NCBI GenBank assembly: GCA_036675815.1
Contig: JAKFEE010000038.1
Location: 5,652-69,651 of the forward strand
Direction: 5' to 3'
Length of the DNA stretch: 64,000 bases
Source of the DNA: JAKFEE01 sp036675815
GTDB lineage: Bacteria; Pseudomonadota; Alphaproteobacteria; Rhodospirillales; Magnetospirillaceae
The notes beneath the pieces are model-generated. The model saw nothing but the letters and a program-made list of their open reading frames with translations. It made no database searches and had not been told where the DNA came from. This document shows positions 34,981 to 43,669 of this stretch, piece by piece (the stretch's first letter is position 1; the number at the start of each line of letters is the position of its first letter). The position numbers and the translations under genes are program-made.

Positions 34981-37599
34981 ATGGAAGCCGAGGCCCGCGC
35001 CGCGGGTAAGGTCATCGGGCTGCGGCACTACCTGCATGTCTCGGCTCTCGAACAATCCGCCCCCGCGACACAGGCGGCCGTGGCAACGGCCCGGCAACGA
35101 GCGGGCCTCAGCGAGGGCGCCTTCAACGTCGTACGCGTGGACCTGCATGGTGACTCCCTTTCGCTCCTCGACTACCCGGCCTTCTTCGACCAACCATTTC
35201 CCGCGCTGGCACGGTCCTGGAAGGTCGACACGGCCTCCGGGCGGTTCACCTACCGCGACTACCGCGATTCCCAGAACCCGCCTATCCTGCACAGGAAAGA
35301 ACTGTTCCTTCCTCCAGGGCACCAGGACGTCGCACGCTTCGCCAAACTGACCGCGGACCTTGAGGGCCTGGGCCTGTTCGAGGACACCGTCAGGATCGGC
35401 TTCCGGCTGCAGTGGGAGGCCCTGCTACGGGAGCGTGGCTACCGGGTAGTCGGCCACGACGTGGTGCCCGTCGGCAATGTTGAAGACGATAGTGATGGCG
35501 ATGAGGGGATCGATCCTGGCGATGGCCTGCCTGTATTCCGCCATCTGACGGCGCTCTCCCGCCAAAGCCTGTCGGCGCCGATGGCGGCGATGCTTCGGCT
35601 GGGGCTAATCGACACCACGACCACCGTGTTCGATTACGGCTGCGGCCGCGGCGACGACATTGCGGGACTGCGGTCGGCTGGTATAGCTGCGGCCGGTTGG
35701 GACCCGCATTACGCCCCCGGCAACCCCATCCACCGGGCGCAATTCGTCAACCTGGGCTTCGTCATCAACGTCATCGAGGACCCGGCTGAGCGACGGGAGG
35801 CGCTACAGCGGGCCTATGAGCTTGCCGACGTCGCCCTCTGCGTCTCGGCCATGCTGGCCTCCGAAGACGAGGTGAAGGGCAAGCCCTACGCCGATGGCGT
35901 ACTCACTCGCCGCAACACCTTCCAGAAATACTATAGCCAGGCAGAGCTTCGGCAGTACGTAGAGGGCACGCTGCGCACCGGTGCCATCGCCCTGGCACCT
36001 GGCGTGTTCTCGGTGTTCAAAGATCCCGCCGCCGAGCAGCGCTTCCAGATTGGCAGGTCACGCACCCGCGTCAGATTCCTGAGGCCGCCCGTCCCGCGTC
36101 TGCCTCGACCGCCCAAGCCGCCGAAGGAACCCAAGGTCCGGGTGCCCAAAGTCGAGCTTCCACCGGCGCCGAGGCCACCCAAGGAGCCAAAACCACCCAA
36201 GCCCGACCCGTGGGAGGTTTGTCCGGTCGAGTTCGGCCAGCTATGTCGCCGCTGGACTGAACTGGGTCGCGAACCGGCCCTTGACGAGTTCGACCATCAC
36301 CAAGAGCTGGAGACGGCCTTCGGCAGCCTCGGCCGAGCCATGAAGGCTGCTTGGGAACTGCTGGACCATGAGGCCATGGAAGCGGCCCGTGCCCAGCGCA
36401 CTGAGGACATCCTGGTCTACCTAGCCCTGCAGCGGTTCACCCGCCGTAAGCCATACCGGCAGTTGGACATCACTCTGCAGCGAGACGTCCGCTCTTTCTG
36501 GGGCGACTATGCCAGCGCGACCGCGGCCGCAGACGGGTTGATGGCCGAGGTTGCTGCGCCGGACGCCATCACCCAGACTGCCCAACGGGCCGCCGAGAAG
36601 GGCCTGGGATGGCTCATCGAAGGCAAGTCACTCCAGCTGCACAGCTCGCTGGTAGAGCGGTTGCCTGCTGTCCTCCGGGTTTACGTGGGCTGCGCCGGGG
36701 TGCTCTATGGTGACGTCTCCATGGCCGACCTAGTGAAGATCCACCTGGCGTCCGGCAAGGTCACCATGATGCGGTGCGACAACTTCAGCGCGCCGCTCCC
36801 CAAGGTCGTCCAGCGCGTCAAGGTCAACCTGCGCACCCAGGATGTCCGAGTTTTCAGTTACGGGCCGGATACGGAGTTCATGCCTGTCACACTCTACCTC
36901 AAGACCCGGTACATGAATGAGGAGATGGCAGGCTACGCAGAACAGGTCGAATTTGACCGCTGCATCGAGGAGCTGGTTGAGGTTGACGAGCTTTCGCGAG
37001 GTCCATCCGAAGCTGAGCTTCACCAGGTATTGCGAGAGAGTGGACTGAAGGTCGACGGCAACGCCATCGTAGCCGACGACCAGCCGCCTGCGCTCGACGA
37101 CCGCTGCGGAGCTCACCTGACCTACCGGGATCTGATTGTCTGTGGTGAAACGGTACTGCGTACCGGGTTACCGAACCTCCCACGGCAGCTAGGCAGCTAC
37201 AAGGCACTTAGGGCTTTGGCGGAGAACATACTCGACCCCGTCATCGACTGGTATGGCAGCATCGAGCTCACCTATGGATTCTCGTGCTCCGAGCTGACGA
37301 AACTGATTCCCGCCCGCGTCGCGCCAAATCTAGACCAGCATGCCGCCCACGAACTCAACCGCCTGGGAAAGCCAATCTGCCCACGCCTTGGAGCTGCATG
37401 CGACTTCATCGTGAAGGACGAGGATATGCTCGAAGTGGCTAAGTGGATTGCAACAAATACACCATTTGATAGGCTATACTTCTATGGAAAAGATCGCCCA
37501 ATTCACGTCAGCTACGGGCCAGAGCACAACAGACAAGCGTTCGCAATGTTGCGAGTGGCTAGCGAAAAGCTGATCCCGCGAAGGCTATCACTGTTGTAG
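34981..37599 (+). CDS. DNA phosphorothioation-associated putative methyltransferase
   Basis: From ATG 34981 the protein has 872 residues. It opens with GKVIGLRHYLHVSAL, which I associate with the family found beside dnd/dpt/ssp loci. A SAM-methyltransferase core lies near residues 215-310 (TVFDYGCGRGDDIAGLRSAG, then NLGFVINVIEDPAERREAL). A striking Pro/Lys linker with repeated PPKEPK units follows, then a long C-terminal region with no known domain. Target and product are unknown. ATG 34843 would add 46 residues of poor quality. It lies 188 bp after the Ssp cassette, same strand. Confidence 0.7.
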   Translation: MEAEARAAGKVIGLRHYLHVSALEQSAPATQAAVATARQRAGLSEGAFNVVRVDLHGDSLSLLDYPAFFDQPFPALARSWKVDTASGRFTYRDYRDSQNPPILHRKELFLPPGHQDVARFAKLTADLEGLGLFEDTVRIGFRLQWEALLRERGYRVVGHDVVPVGNVEDDSDGDEGIDPGDGLPVFRHLTALSRQSLSAPMAAMLRLGLIDTTTTVFDYGCGRGDDIAGLRSAGIAAAGWDPHYAPGNPIHRAQFVNLGFVINVIEDPAERREALQRAYELADVALCVSAMLASEDEVKGKPYADGVLTRRNTFQKYYSQAELRQYVEGTLRTGAIALAPGVFSVFKDPAAEQRFQIGRSRTRVRFLRPPVPRLPRPPKPPKEPKVRVPKVELPPAPRPPKEPKPPKPDPWEVCPVEFGQLCRRWTELGREPALDEFDHHQELETAFGSLGRAMKAAWELLDHEAMEAARAQRTEDILVYLALQRFTRRKPYRQLDITLQRDVRSFWGDYASATAAADGLMAEVAAPDAITQTAQRAAEKGLGWLIEGKSLQLHSSLVERLPAVLRVYVGCAGVLYGDVSMADLVKIHLASGKVTMMRCDNFSAPLPKVVQRVKVNLRTQDVRVFSYGPDTEFMPVTLYLKTRYMNEEMAGYAEQVEFDRCIEELVEVDELSRGPSEAELHQVLRESGLKVDGNAIVADDQPPALDDRCGAHLTYRDLIVCGETVLRTGLPNLPRQLGSYKALRALAENILDPVIDWYGSIELTYGFSCSELTKLIPARVAPNLDQHAAHELNRLGKPICPRLGAACDFIVKDEDMLEVAKWIATNTPFDRLYFYGKDRPIHVSYGPEHNRQAFAMLRVASEKLIPRRLSLL

Positions 37600-37643
37600 T
37601 CGGACTGGCGAAACCTTAGGGGCGCAAGGTCGATCTGCCGATA

Positions 37644-38048
37644 TCATTCTGGTGCAAATCGGGCTCGCTGCTCTGACCAATATAGCGGGAACGGAGTCAG
37701 TAAGTCGGCCAACTGCATCAGAGTGGGCTGCCGCCCGTCCAGTATCGCCTCCACGATGTCCGGCGCCAGCAGCCCCAGCCGCAGGATGCGGCTTACATAA
37801 GAGGGGTTGATCCGCTCCGCCGCAGCGAGTTCCTCGACCGAGGCGTACCGTCCTGCCTCGAGCAGCTTCCGCCAGCGCCACGCCCGCGCCAGCGCCTTGA
37901 CCAGCGTGTTGTCGATTCGCGCCCGCGGCGGCGCCCAGCCGGTGGTGCCGTCGGGAGCGATCACCATCTTGCGGGCGCGCTTGCGCAGCGCCATCGGCAC
38001 GTGCACCGTCAGGGCGGTGCCGTCGCGGCTGAGGCGGCCGGCGGTCAT
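37644..38048 (-). CDS. Small HTH protein linked to the recombinase
   Basis: The 134-residue basic protein has AAAERINPSYVSRILRLGLLAPDIVEAIL near its centre, a ParB/KorB-like HTH with LMQLADLLTPFPLYWSEQ as tail. Its ATG overlaps the stop of the recombinase gene (ATGA), so it is co-translated. This partner commonly follows large serine recombinases in alphaproteobacteria and probably acts as a recombination directionality or regulatory factor; that role is an inference. Confidence 0.7.
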   Translation of the reverse strand: MTAGRLSRDGTALTVHVPMALRKRARKMVIAPDGTTGWAPPRARIDNTLVKALARAWRWRKLLEAGRYASVEELAAAERINPSYVSRILRLGLLAPDIVEAILDGRQPTLMQLADLLTPFPLYWSEQRARFAPE

Positions 38049-39409
38049 CACGCGGCCCTCTGGTCGGCGGGGCGGCTGCGCAGCTCGGTCACCAGCGTCG
38101 CCATCCCCTCGGTGCGCATGCGGATGTCCATGCCGCCGGTGCCGAGGTCGACGCGCTCGACCAGCAACTGGACGATGCGGGCCTGCTCGGCGGGGAACAG
38201 CTCGTCCCACAGCGGATCGAGGCCCTGCAGGCTGTCCAGCACCTCGCGCTCGGGGATCGGCTCGCCGTGGCCGCGGGCGGCGCGCCACGTGCTCAGCACC
38301 AGTTCCCGCGTGCGCAGCAGGCCGCGCACCTGATCGATCACCGCCGCCTCGATCTCGCCGGCGGGGACGCTGCCGATCGGGCAGGCGCCGGCGCCGCGCT
38401 TGATGGCGTCGGTCGAGCGGTAGTAGCGGTACAGCTTGCCGCCGCGGCGGGTGTGGCAGGGCGTCATCGCGCAGCCGGTGGGACCGAAGATCAGGCCGCG
38501 CAGCAGCGCCGGCGTCTGGCGGCGGGTGCGGTTCGCCCGCACATGCGGCGCCGTGCCCGCCATCATGCCGTGCACGCGGGCCCACAGCATCTTGTCGATG
38601 ATGGCGGCGTGCTCGCCGGGATAGGACTGGCCCTTGTGCACCGCCTCGCCGAGATAGACGCGGTTGCGCAGCAGCTTGTAGAGCAGCCCGGTGTCGAAGG
38701 CGTGGCCGTGGCGCGCCTTGCCGTCGCGGGTGGTCCAGGACTTGGTGCGGTGGCCGGCGGCGTTCAGTTCCTTGACCAGCAGGGTGGCCGAGCCGACCTG
38801 CAGGAAGCGCTCGAAGATGTGGCGGATCAGCCGGGCCTCGGCCTCGTTGACCACCAGCTTGCGGTCCTTGACGTCGTAGCCGAGCGGCGGGCAACCGCCC
38901 ATCCACAGCCCGCGCTTGCGCGAGGCGGCGAACTTGTCGCGGATGCGCTCGCCGATCAGCTCGCGCTCGAACTGGGCGAAGCTCAGCAGGATGTTGAGCG
39001 TCAGCCGGCCCATCGAGGTCGTGGTGTTGAACGACTGGGTGATGCTGACGAAGGTGACGCCGTGGCGGTCGAACACCTCGACCAGCTTGGCGAAATCCAT
39101 CAGCGCGCGCGACAGGCGGTCGATCTTGTAGACCACCACCACGTCGACCCGCCCGGCCTCGATGTCGCGCAGCAGGCGCTGCAGCGCGGGACGCTCCAGG
39201 GTGCCGCCGGAGAAGCCGCCGTCGTCGTAGCGGTCGGGCACCAGCAGCCAGCCCTCCTGACGCTGGCTGGCGACATAGGCCTCGCCGGCCTCGCGCTGGG
39301 CGTCGAGGCTGTTGAACTCCATGTCGAGCCCTTCCTCGCTCGACTTCCGGGTGTAGACGGCGCAGCGCACCTTGCGCACCGCCGCCGGGTGTGTCGGCTG
39401 CTTCGTCAT
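38048..39409 (-). CDS. Large serine recombinase (site-specific integrase)
   Basis: The 453-residue protein has a resolvase domain with the catalytic Ser in YTRKSSEEGL (about residue 23), DRYDDGGFSGGTLERP, VYKIDRLSR and FAQFERELIGERIRDK. A recombinase domain (GCPPLGYD, LLRNRVYLGEAVHKGQ) and a zinc-ribbon region (GLIFGPTGCAMTPCHTRRGGKLYRYY) follow. It inserts or excises DNA between att sites. It lies between the defence island and the prophage genes and could mobilise either. The start overlaps the DUF2924 stop by 4 bp. Confidence 0.93.
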   Translation of the reverse strand: MTKQPTHPAAVRKVRCAVYTRKSSEEGLDMEFNSLDAQREAGEAYVASQRQEGWLLVPDRYDDGGFSGGTLERPALQRLLRDIEAGRVDVVVVYKIDRLSRALMDFAKLVEVFDRHGVTFVSITQSFNTTTSMGRLTLNILLSFAQFERELIGERIRDKFAASRKRGLWMGGCPPLGYDVKDRKLVVNEAEARLIRHIFERFLQVGSATLLVKELNAAGHRTKSWTTRDGKARHGHAFDTGLLYKLLRNRVYLGEAVHKGQSYPGEHAAIIDKMLWARVHGMMAGTAPHVRANRTRRQTPALLRGLIFGPTGCAMTPCHTRRGGKLYRYYRSTDAIKRGAGACPIGSVPAGEIEAAVIDQVRGLLRTRELVLSTWRAARGHGEPIPEREVLDSLQGLDPLWDELFPAEQARIVQLLVERVDLGTGGMDIRMRTEGMATLVTELRSRPADQRAA

Positions 39410-39852
39410 TTCCGCACCTTCACGTTCTTGAGGCCGAAGAAGATCCAGCCGTTCCAGCGAGTGCCGGTGATGGCGCGGGCGATCGCCGACAGCGACTTGT
39501 AGGGCCGGCCCTGGTACTCATAGCCGGAATCCCGCACCACGACGCAGTGCTCGACGCCCTGCCATTCGCGGAGCAGCCGGGTTCCAGCGATCGGCCGGTC
39601 GTCGTGGCGGATGCGGCGCATCACCGGGTTGCGACCGTCGACCTCGTCGGCCAGGGCATCGAGCCGCTCGATGGTCTCGGGCCTGAGCCCGCCATAGGCG
39701 AGCTCCTGGATGCGGTAGGCCAGGCGGCTCTCCAGGAATCGGCGGTTGTACGGCGGCGGCTCCGAATCAAATAGCTCGCGCCACATCGTCTTCAGCTGCG
39801 GCGTCGGCGTCTCCTTCAGCGCCGCCACCCTGGTCAGCACGGTGTCGGTCAT
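39406..39852 (-). CDS. DUF2924 protein
   Basis: The 148-residue protein has the features of DUF2924: LKTMWRELFDSEPPPYNRRFLESRLAYRIQE at the N-terminus and EYQGRPYKSLSAIARAITGTRWNGWIFFGL at the C-terminus. The family is almost always directly upstream of this type of serine recombinase; its role is unknown. Both neighbours overlap it by 4 bp. Confidence 0.85.
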   Translation of the reverse strand: MTDTVLTRVAALKETPTPQLKTMWRELFDSEPPPYNRRFLESRLAYRIQELAYGGLRPETIERLDALADEVDGRNPVMRRIRHDDRPIAGTRLLREWQGVEHCVVVRDSGYEYQGRPYKSLSAIARAITGTRWNGWIFFGLKNVKVRK

Positions 39853-40058
39853 CTCCCTCTCTCCAGGCGGGTCTCGTCCCGGTCATGACCGCTCTGGTCG
39901 GGGGAGAGTGCGAGCGGACTTTCTCCACGATCGGCAGATAAAGCTCTGGACTTGCGCGCGCGCAGCCGGATCAGCCCGGCGGCGAGGAGCTGGCCGACCT
40001 CGTTGAGGCGTTCGGCGGCGGACATCTTCTCCGGCGATAGCGGGTTGGCAGGTCGCAT
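39849..40058 (-). CDS. Small protein upstream of DUF2924
   Basis: About 69 residues starting MRPANPLSPEKMSAAERLNEVGQ; a further ATG 33 bp upstream is possible. LSPEKMSAAERLNEVGQLLAAGLIRLRAR, then SRALSADRGES, resembles the small ORF that usually opens this recombinase gene set. No function is known. It overlaps DUF2924 by 4 bp. Confidence 0.6.
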   Translation of the reverse strand: MRPANPLSPEKMSAAERLNEVGQLLAAGLIRLRARKSRALSADRGESPLALSPDQSGHDRDETRLERGR

Positions 40059-40148
40059 TCGAGCACCGTTGCATGGAGTCGTTCCAAGCAACTACTCCGA
40101 CTTGCTTTGATCCGTCTCACTGCGCGTTTTCGAATCGACTCCGGCACG

Positions 40149-40190
40149 ATTCCGGGTTAGGAACATTACTCGAACATCATTCCCGGTTCT
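40149..40190 (+). promoter_or_regulatory. Direct-repeat operator candidate before 40203
   Basis: Two near-identical 10-11 bp units, ATTCCGGGTT at 40149-40158 and ATTCCCGGTT at 40179-40188, lie 30 bp apart (about three helical turns), just upstream of the first plus-strand gene after the recombinase module. Confidence 0.35.
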
Positions 40191-40202
40191 GGAGACCTCG
40201 CG

Positions 40203-41444
40203 ATGGGTAAGGACCTGAAGAAGTTCGTTAATCCGCGTTTCATGAAGACGATCGATCTGGCCCTCCTGCGCCGGCTGTTCGAGCGGCAACGCCCGGACCA
40301 GCGCGGCATCGATATGGCCGTGTTCGACGGCGAGGACGCAGAGGCCCGCGATGCCCTGCTCGATTTCTTCAGCGGGCCCGAGACGACAATTCCGCCAGGG
40401 CTCGTCGCCGACCTGCACCGCATCGCCGAACTGGGGAACGAGAACGGCATGCGCATCCTCCTGGAACAGGCGGATCGCCGCGGTATCGTTCTGCTGCCGC
40501 CGGTCGATGATGAAGGGCAGCCGGTTCGCATCGATCCGAAGCACCTCGCCCTGCTCGCATTCCTGGGTCACGAGGACGTGTTCAACGCCGCATCCGATCT
40601 CCTGGTCCTGGAGCTACGGTTGACCCTGACCGAGTTCGCCGGCGCCGATGAAGGTGTCGAACCTCGGCTGACGGAGGCGGCACGGCGTGAATTCGAGCAG
40701 GCGGCCCGCGAGCTGTTCACCCGCGACCTGCAGGGTGGTTATTGCCGCTTGGCCTGGTACGAGGACGACGACGAGATCAATCTCGTCGTCACCCACGGGA
40801 CGCCGATCACCGTCATCACGGCGATCGAGGCGGACCAGGAACGGGTGATCAGTTTCCAGGCCGCCGGACACGCTGTTCTCACCTATTCACCGCTTACTGG
40901 CCGTTTGAAGGTCGGGGGGATTGCGGAGGCCCGGCGCCGCGACTTCGCGGAAATCTTCGCCAGCACCATGCTCGGGCAGCCGGACTTCTTCGCCGGCGCC
41001 GACAGCCAGAACCTGTACACGCTGGAGCCGATCGAGCGGCAGGGGTTCGAATTCGTCGTCGACCGCGCCTTCGACCCCGACATCGAACGGGCGCAGATCG
41101 TGGAGGTGCAGGTGGACCGCATCAGCACGGACGACGAGGGCAGCGTCCGGGTCCACTGGTCGATGGTGGCCCGCGACAACCGCGACAGCGCCCTCGCCCG
41201 TTTGGCCGAGACGACCCGCGGGATCGTATTCGGCCCCGACAGCTTCCGCATCGGCCACATCGTGCTCCGGCTGCAGTTCCGTGTGCCCAACGGGCGCCCG
41301 GCCAAGGTTACGATCAAGATCAAGCCGCCGAGCACGGCGTCCTTCAAGCGCCACCGGTTCGAGTCCCGCATCATGGATCTGCTGCGCCGAAATGGTTTCT
41401 GTCACGACCGAGAGCCTGCCGAAGCTTCTGTTGCGGCTCAGTGA
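40203..41444 (+). CDS. Hypothetical protein, accessory
   Basis: The 413-residue protein is not recognised. It is acidic and soluble, with helical N-terminal third (MKTIDLALLRRLFERQRPDQRG) and beta-rich centre (DDEINLVVTHGTPITVITAIEADQE). The C-terminal part HIVLRLQFRVPNGRPAKVTIKIKPP looks like a beta-sandwich. No membrane segment, nuclease or ATPase motif is evident. It overlaps the next gene by 53 bp, so the two are a coupled pair. Confidence 0.6.
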   Translation: MGKDLKKFVNPRFMKTIDLALLRRLFERQRPDQRGIDMAVFDGEDAEARDALLDFFSGPETTIPPGLVADLHRIAELGNENGMRILLEQADRRGIVLLPPVDDEGQPVRIDPKHLALLAFLGHEDVFNAASDLLVLELRLTLTEFAGADEGVEPRLTEAARREFEQAARELFTRDLQGGYCRLAWYEDDDEINLVVTHGTPITVITAIEADQERVISFQAAGHAVLTYSPLTGRLKVGGIAEARRRDFAEIFASTMLGQPDFFAGADSQNLYTLEPIERQGFEFVVDRAFDPDIERAQIVEVQVDRISTDDEGSVRVHWSMVARDNRDSALARLAETTRGIVFGPDSFRIGHIVLRLQFRVPNGRPAKVTIKIKPPSTASFKRHRFESRIMDLLRRNGFCHDREPAEASVAAQ

Positions 41445-42351
41445 GGCCAGCCCGCCGGTCATCCTGTGGGGCCGGCAGGCGCGGCAGCATTTCGGACGGG
41501 ACTTCGAACGCCTCCTTGGCCAGCGGCTGCTCGTCGAGCAGGAGCCGGCCAGGGAGTGGTCCGTCTGCGCGACCTGCGACTGCGATGCGGATGCCCGGCC
41601 GGTCGAGTATCTTGATGGCAGGCCGGTGGCGGTCTGTCCGGTAGACCGGCGGGCAGATACGGTTCTCGATCCGGCTGATCTCCGGACCTTCGAGGTGAAC
41701 GTTGGCGTGCTGGTGCAGGCCATAGCCGCCACGACCGGCATGCCGGCACCGACCGAGGTACTCCCCGGCGTCTGGCACATGGGCCTCTCGTCGGAGCGCG
41801 CCGTCTTCCTGATCCCCTCCCTGGCAGCCGCGCAGCAGCCGGCGTTGCTCACCGCGCTGCGAAACAGGGCACGGAACGCCGAGATCACCGTGCTGACGGC
41901 CACCCTGCCGACGTCCGAGGCACACCGGCTCGAAGATGCCGGCGTGCTGCAGTTCTCCATACGCGAATTGATCGGCAGCGATGATCTGAAGCCATTTGCA
42001 ATCGACCTCAATAGGCTGGTACCGGCTTGCCGGCTTGCGCCGCGCCTGGTCATCAGCGAATCGCTGGGGACGACCATCCTCGACGGCAGGGACATTCTTC
42101 TCCCCGGCCAGCCGCACCGGCTTCTCGTGCTCCTGGCCGAGAGGGTTGTCGCCGGCCATCCCGCGGTTTCGACAAACGACATCGAGGCTCGGACCGGCCG
42201 GGTTCCCCGGGACATCGTTCGCGAGTTGCGCGACAGCCTCGCCGGCGGACGGCCGAATAGCGGGGCCATCCGTGACCTGATACGCAACAGGCGAAACCCG
42301 CCGAGCTACTCGCTGGGCTTGTCGGCTGAGGACATCGATCTGCGGCCATAG
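41392..42351 (+). CDS. Hypothetical protein with Cys-rich segment, partner of 40203
   Basis: The 319-residue protein is not recognised. A small Cys cluster (VCATCDCDADARP, then VAVCPVDRR) around residues 60-90 could bind zinc. The C-terminal third (NDIEARTGRVPRDIVRELRDSL) is compatible with a winged helix. ATG 41392 lies inside the preceding gene, implying translational coupling. Confidence 0.6.
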   Translation: MVSVTTESLPKLLLRLSEASPPVILWGRQARQHFGRDFERLLGQRLLVEQEPAREWSVCATCDCDADARPVEYLDGRPVAVCPVDRRADTVLDPADLRTFEVNVGVLVQAIAATTGMPAPTEVLPGVWHMGLSSERAVFLIPSLAAAQQPALLTALRNRARNAEITVLTATLPTSEAHRLEDAGVLQFSIRELIGSDDLKPFAIDLNRLVPACRLAPRLVISESLGTTILDGRDILLPGQPHRLLVLLAERVVAGHPAVSTNDIEARTGRVPRDIVRELRDSLAGGRPNSGAIRDLIRNRRNPPSYSLGLSAEDIDLRP

Positions 42352-42428
42352 CCGCTCTCCGCCCACACTCGCCCACCACTTTCCCACCCCATCCCCACCA
42401 AGCCGGTGTTCCGGTCGGGCAGCCTTGG

Positions 42429-42447
42429 GTCATCGCAATTCGATGAC
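42429..42447. promoter_or_regulatory. Palindrome upstream of the prophage sigma-like gene
   Basis: The arms GTCATCG / CGATGAC (7 bp) are separated by CAATT, 15 bp before the ATG at 42463. It could be an operator or a leader hairpin for the prophage operon. Confidence 0.4.
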
Positions 42448-42462
42448 CGAGGGTCCCCACCG

Positions 42463-43026
42463 ATGCCCCCTTCGATTTCTCCCGCCGACCTCCAGTTCCT
42501 GCTCCGCGAGGCCGACGCCGCGGCTCGCAGACTGCGCCGCAAGCTCCGGCTGTCCCACGACGATGTCGAGGACCTCCGCCAGGAACTGCTGCTCGACCTG
42601 ATCGTCCGCTTCCGCTCGTTCGACCCGGCGCGCGGCTCGCTGGGCGCGTTCGTCGGCACCGTTATGCGGCACCAGGCCGGCCGCATCGCCGCTCGCGTCA
42701 ACCGCGAACGCCTCCTGTACGGCATCTCGCTCGATGAGGCGATCCCCGGCGGAGAGGGCATCTGCCGCGGCGATCTCGTCGCCGAGGACGAGGGGCTTGC
42801 AGCGCTCCATGGTCAGCCGACCGACAGCTTCGCCGCCACCGAGCACCGCCTCGATGTCGAGCGCGGCGTCGGCATCTTGCGCGACGGCGACGGCGAACTC
42901 TGCGCCGCCCTGTCGCACAGCACCGTCGATGAACTGGCAGCCGTGCGCGGTGCCCGCAGCACCTTGTACCGCCGGGTGAAGGAGATCCGGCTGGCGCTGA
43001 CCGCTGCCGGCCTGCGCGCGGCGTGA
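42463..43026 (+). CDS. Sigma-70-like phage regulator
   Basis: The 187-residue protein has a region-2-like block (DVEDLRQELLLDLIVRFRSFDPARGSLGAFVGTVMRHQAGR, about 38-78) that is the usual ECF core-binding segment, and a C-terminal helical part (STVDELAAVRGARSTLYRRVKEI) resembling region 4. It opens the early prophage operon and may direct its transcription. ATG 42463 was chosen; the frame is open 57 bp upstream across the palindrome. Confidence 0.65.
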   Translation: MPPSISPADLQFLLREADAAARRLRRKLRLSHDDVEDLRQELLLDLIVRFRSFDPARGSLGAFVGTVMRHQAGRIAARVNRERLLYGISLDEAIPGGEGICRGDLVAEDEGLAALHGQPTDSFAATEHRLDVERGVGILRDGDGELCAALSHSTVDELAAVRGARSTLYRRVKEIRLALTAAGLRAA

Positions 43027-43060
43027 GACGGATTGCTGGCGCGGCGAGTAGGAGCCTGAC

Positions 43061-43378
43061 ATGACCACCCATCACCTCACCACTCCCGACGAAACCGCCC
43101 TCTGCGCCTGGCTCGGCCAGGCCGCGCCGGGCGACATCATCGAGTATCACCGCGGCTTCCTGGCCATCGACGCCGTGCCGCAGAGCGCCCGCCTGCCGGA
43201 GCGGCAGCGCCAGGAACTGGTGCGTGTCGCCCGACGGGCCATCTGGGCCGCCGACAACGGCTTCGCCCATCCGGTCCAGCGCCGGCACGGCACCGACGAC
43301 TACAGCTACTTCCTGATCGCTCGGCCGCGGCCGCGGGGCCGCTGCGTTGCGCTGGAAACCCTGACCACCGCCGCCTGA
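43061..43378 (+). CDS. Hypothetical small prophage protein
   Basis: The 105-residue protein (LCAWLGQAAPGDIIEYHRGFLAID at the start, YSYFLIARPR near the end) looks like a compact alpha/beta fold, of a type often seen beside phage RecA-like ATPases. The function is unknown. It lies in a tight operon. Confidence 0.6.
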   Translation: MTTHHLTTPDETALCAWLGQAAPGDIIEYHRGFLAIDAVPQSARLPERQRQELVRVARRAIWAADNGFAHPVQRRHGTDDYSYFLIARPRPRGRCVALETLTTAA

Positions 43379-43402
43379 CCCAGATCCGAGGAAGCACTCG
43401 CC

Positions 43403-43669
43403 ATGTCCGACCCGATCGCCACCCTGCGCAAGCGCCACTACGCCCTCGAAACCCTGCCCGCGACCATCCGCCTCACCGGCGCCGACATCCCGGTCGAGGA
43501 CGCCACCCTGGACGACATCGCCTTCGCCCTGCTGGAGGTCGAGGCCGAGTTCAACGCCGTCGCCGATCGCCAGCATGCCCTGCGCAAGCTCTACGCGCTG
43601 GCCCGCCAGGCCGGCGGCCGCGGCGCCGACCGCGCCGCCGACGCCATCGCGGCCAAGGGGAACGCGTGA
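43403..43669 (+). CDS. Hypothetical small prophage protein
   Basis: The 88-residue helical protein (TLRKRHYALETLPATIRLTG...TLDDIAFALLEVEAEF) is not recognised. Its stop overlaps the ATG of the RecA-like ATPase (TGATG). Confidence 0.6.
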   Translation: MSDPIATLRKRHYALETLPATIRLTGADIPVEDATLDDIAFALLEVEAEFNAVADRQHALRKLYALARQAGGRGADRAADAIAAKGNA

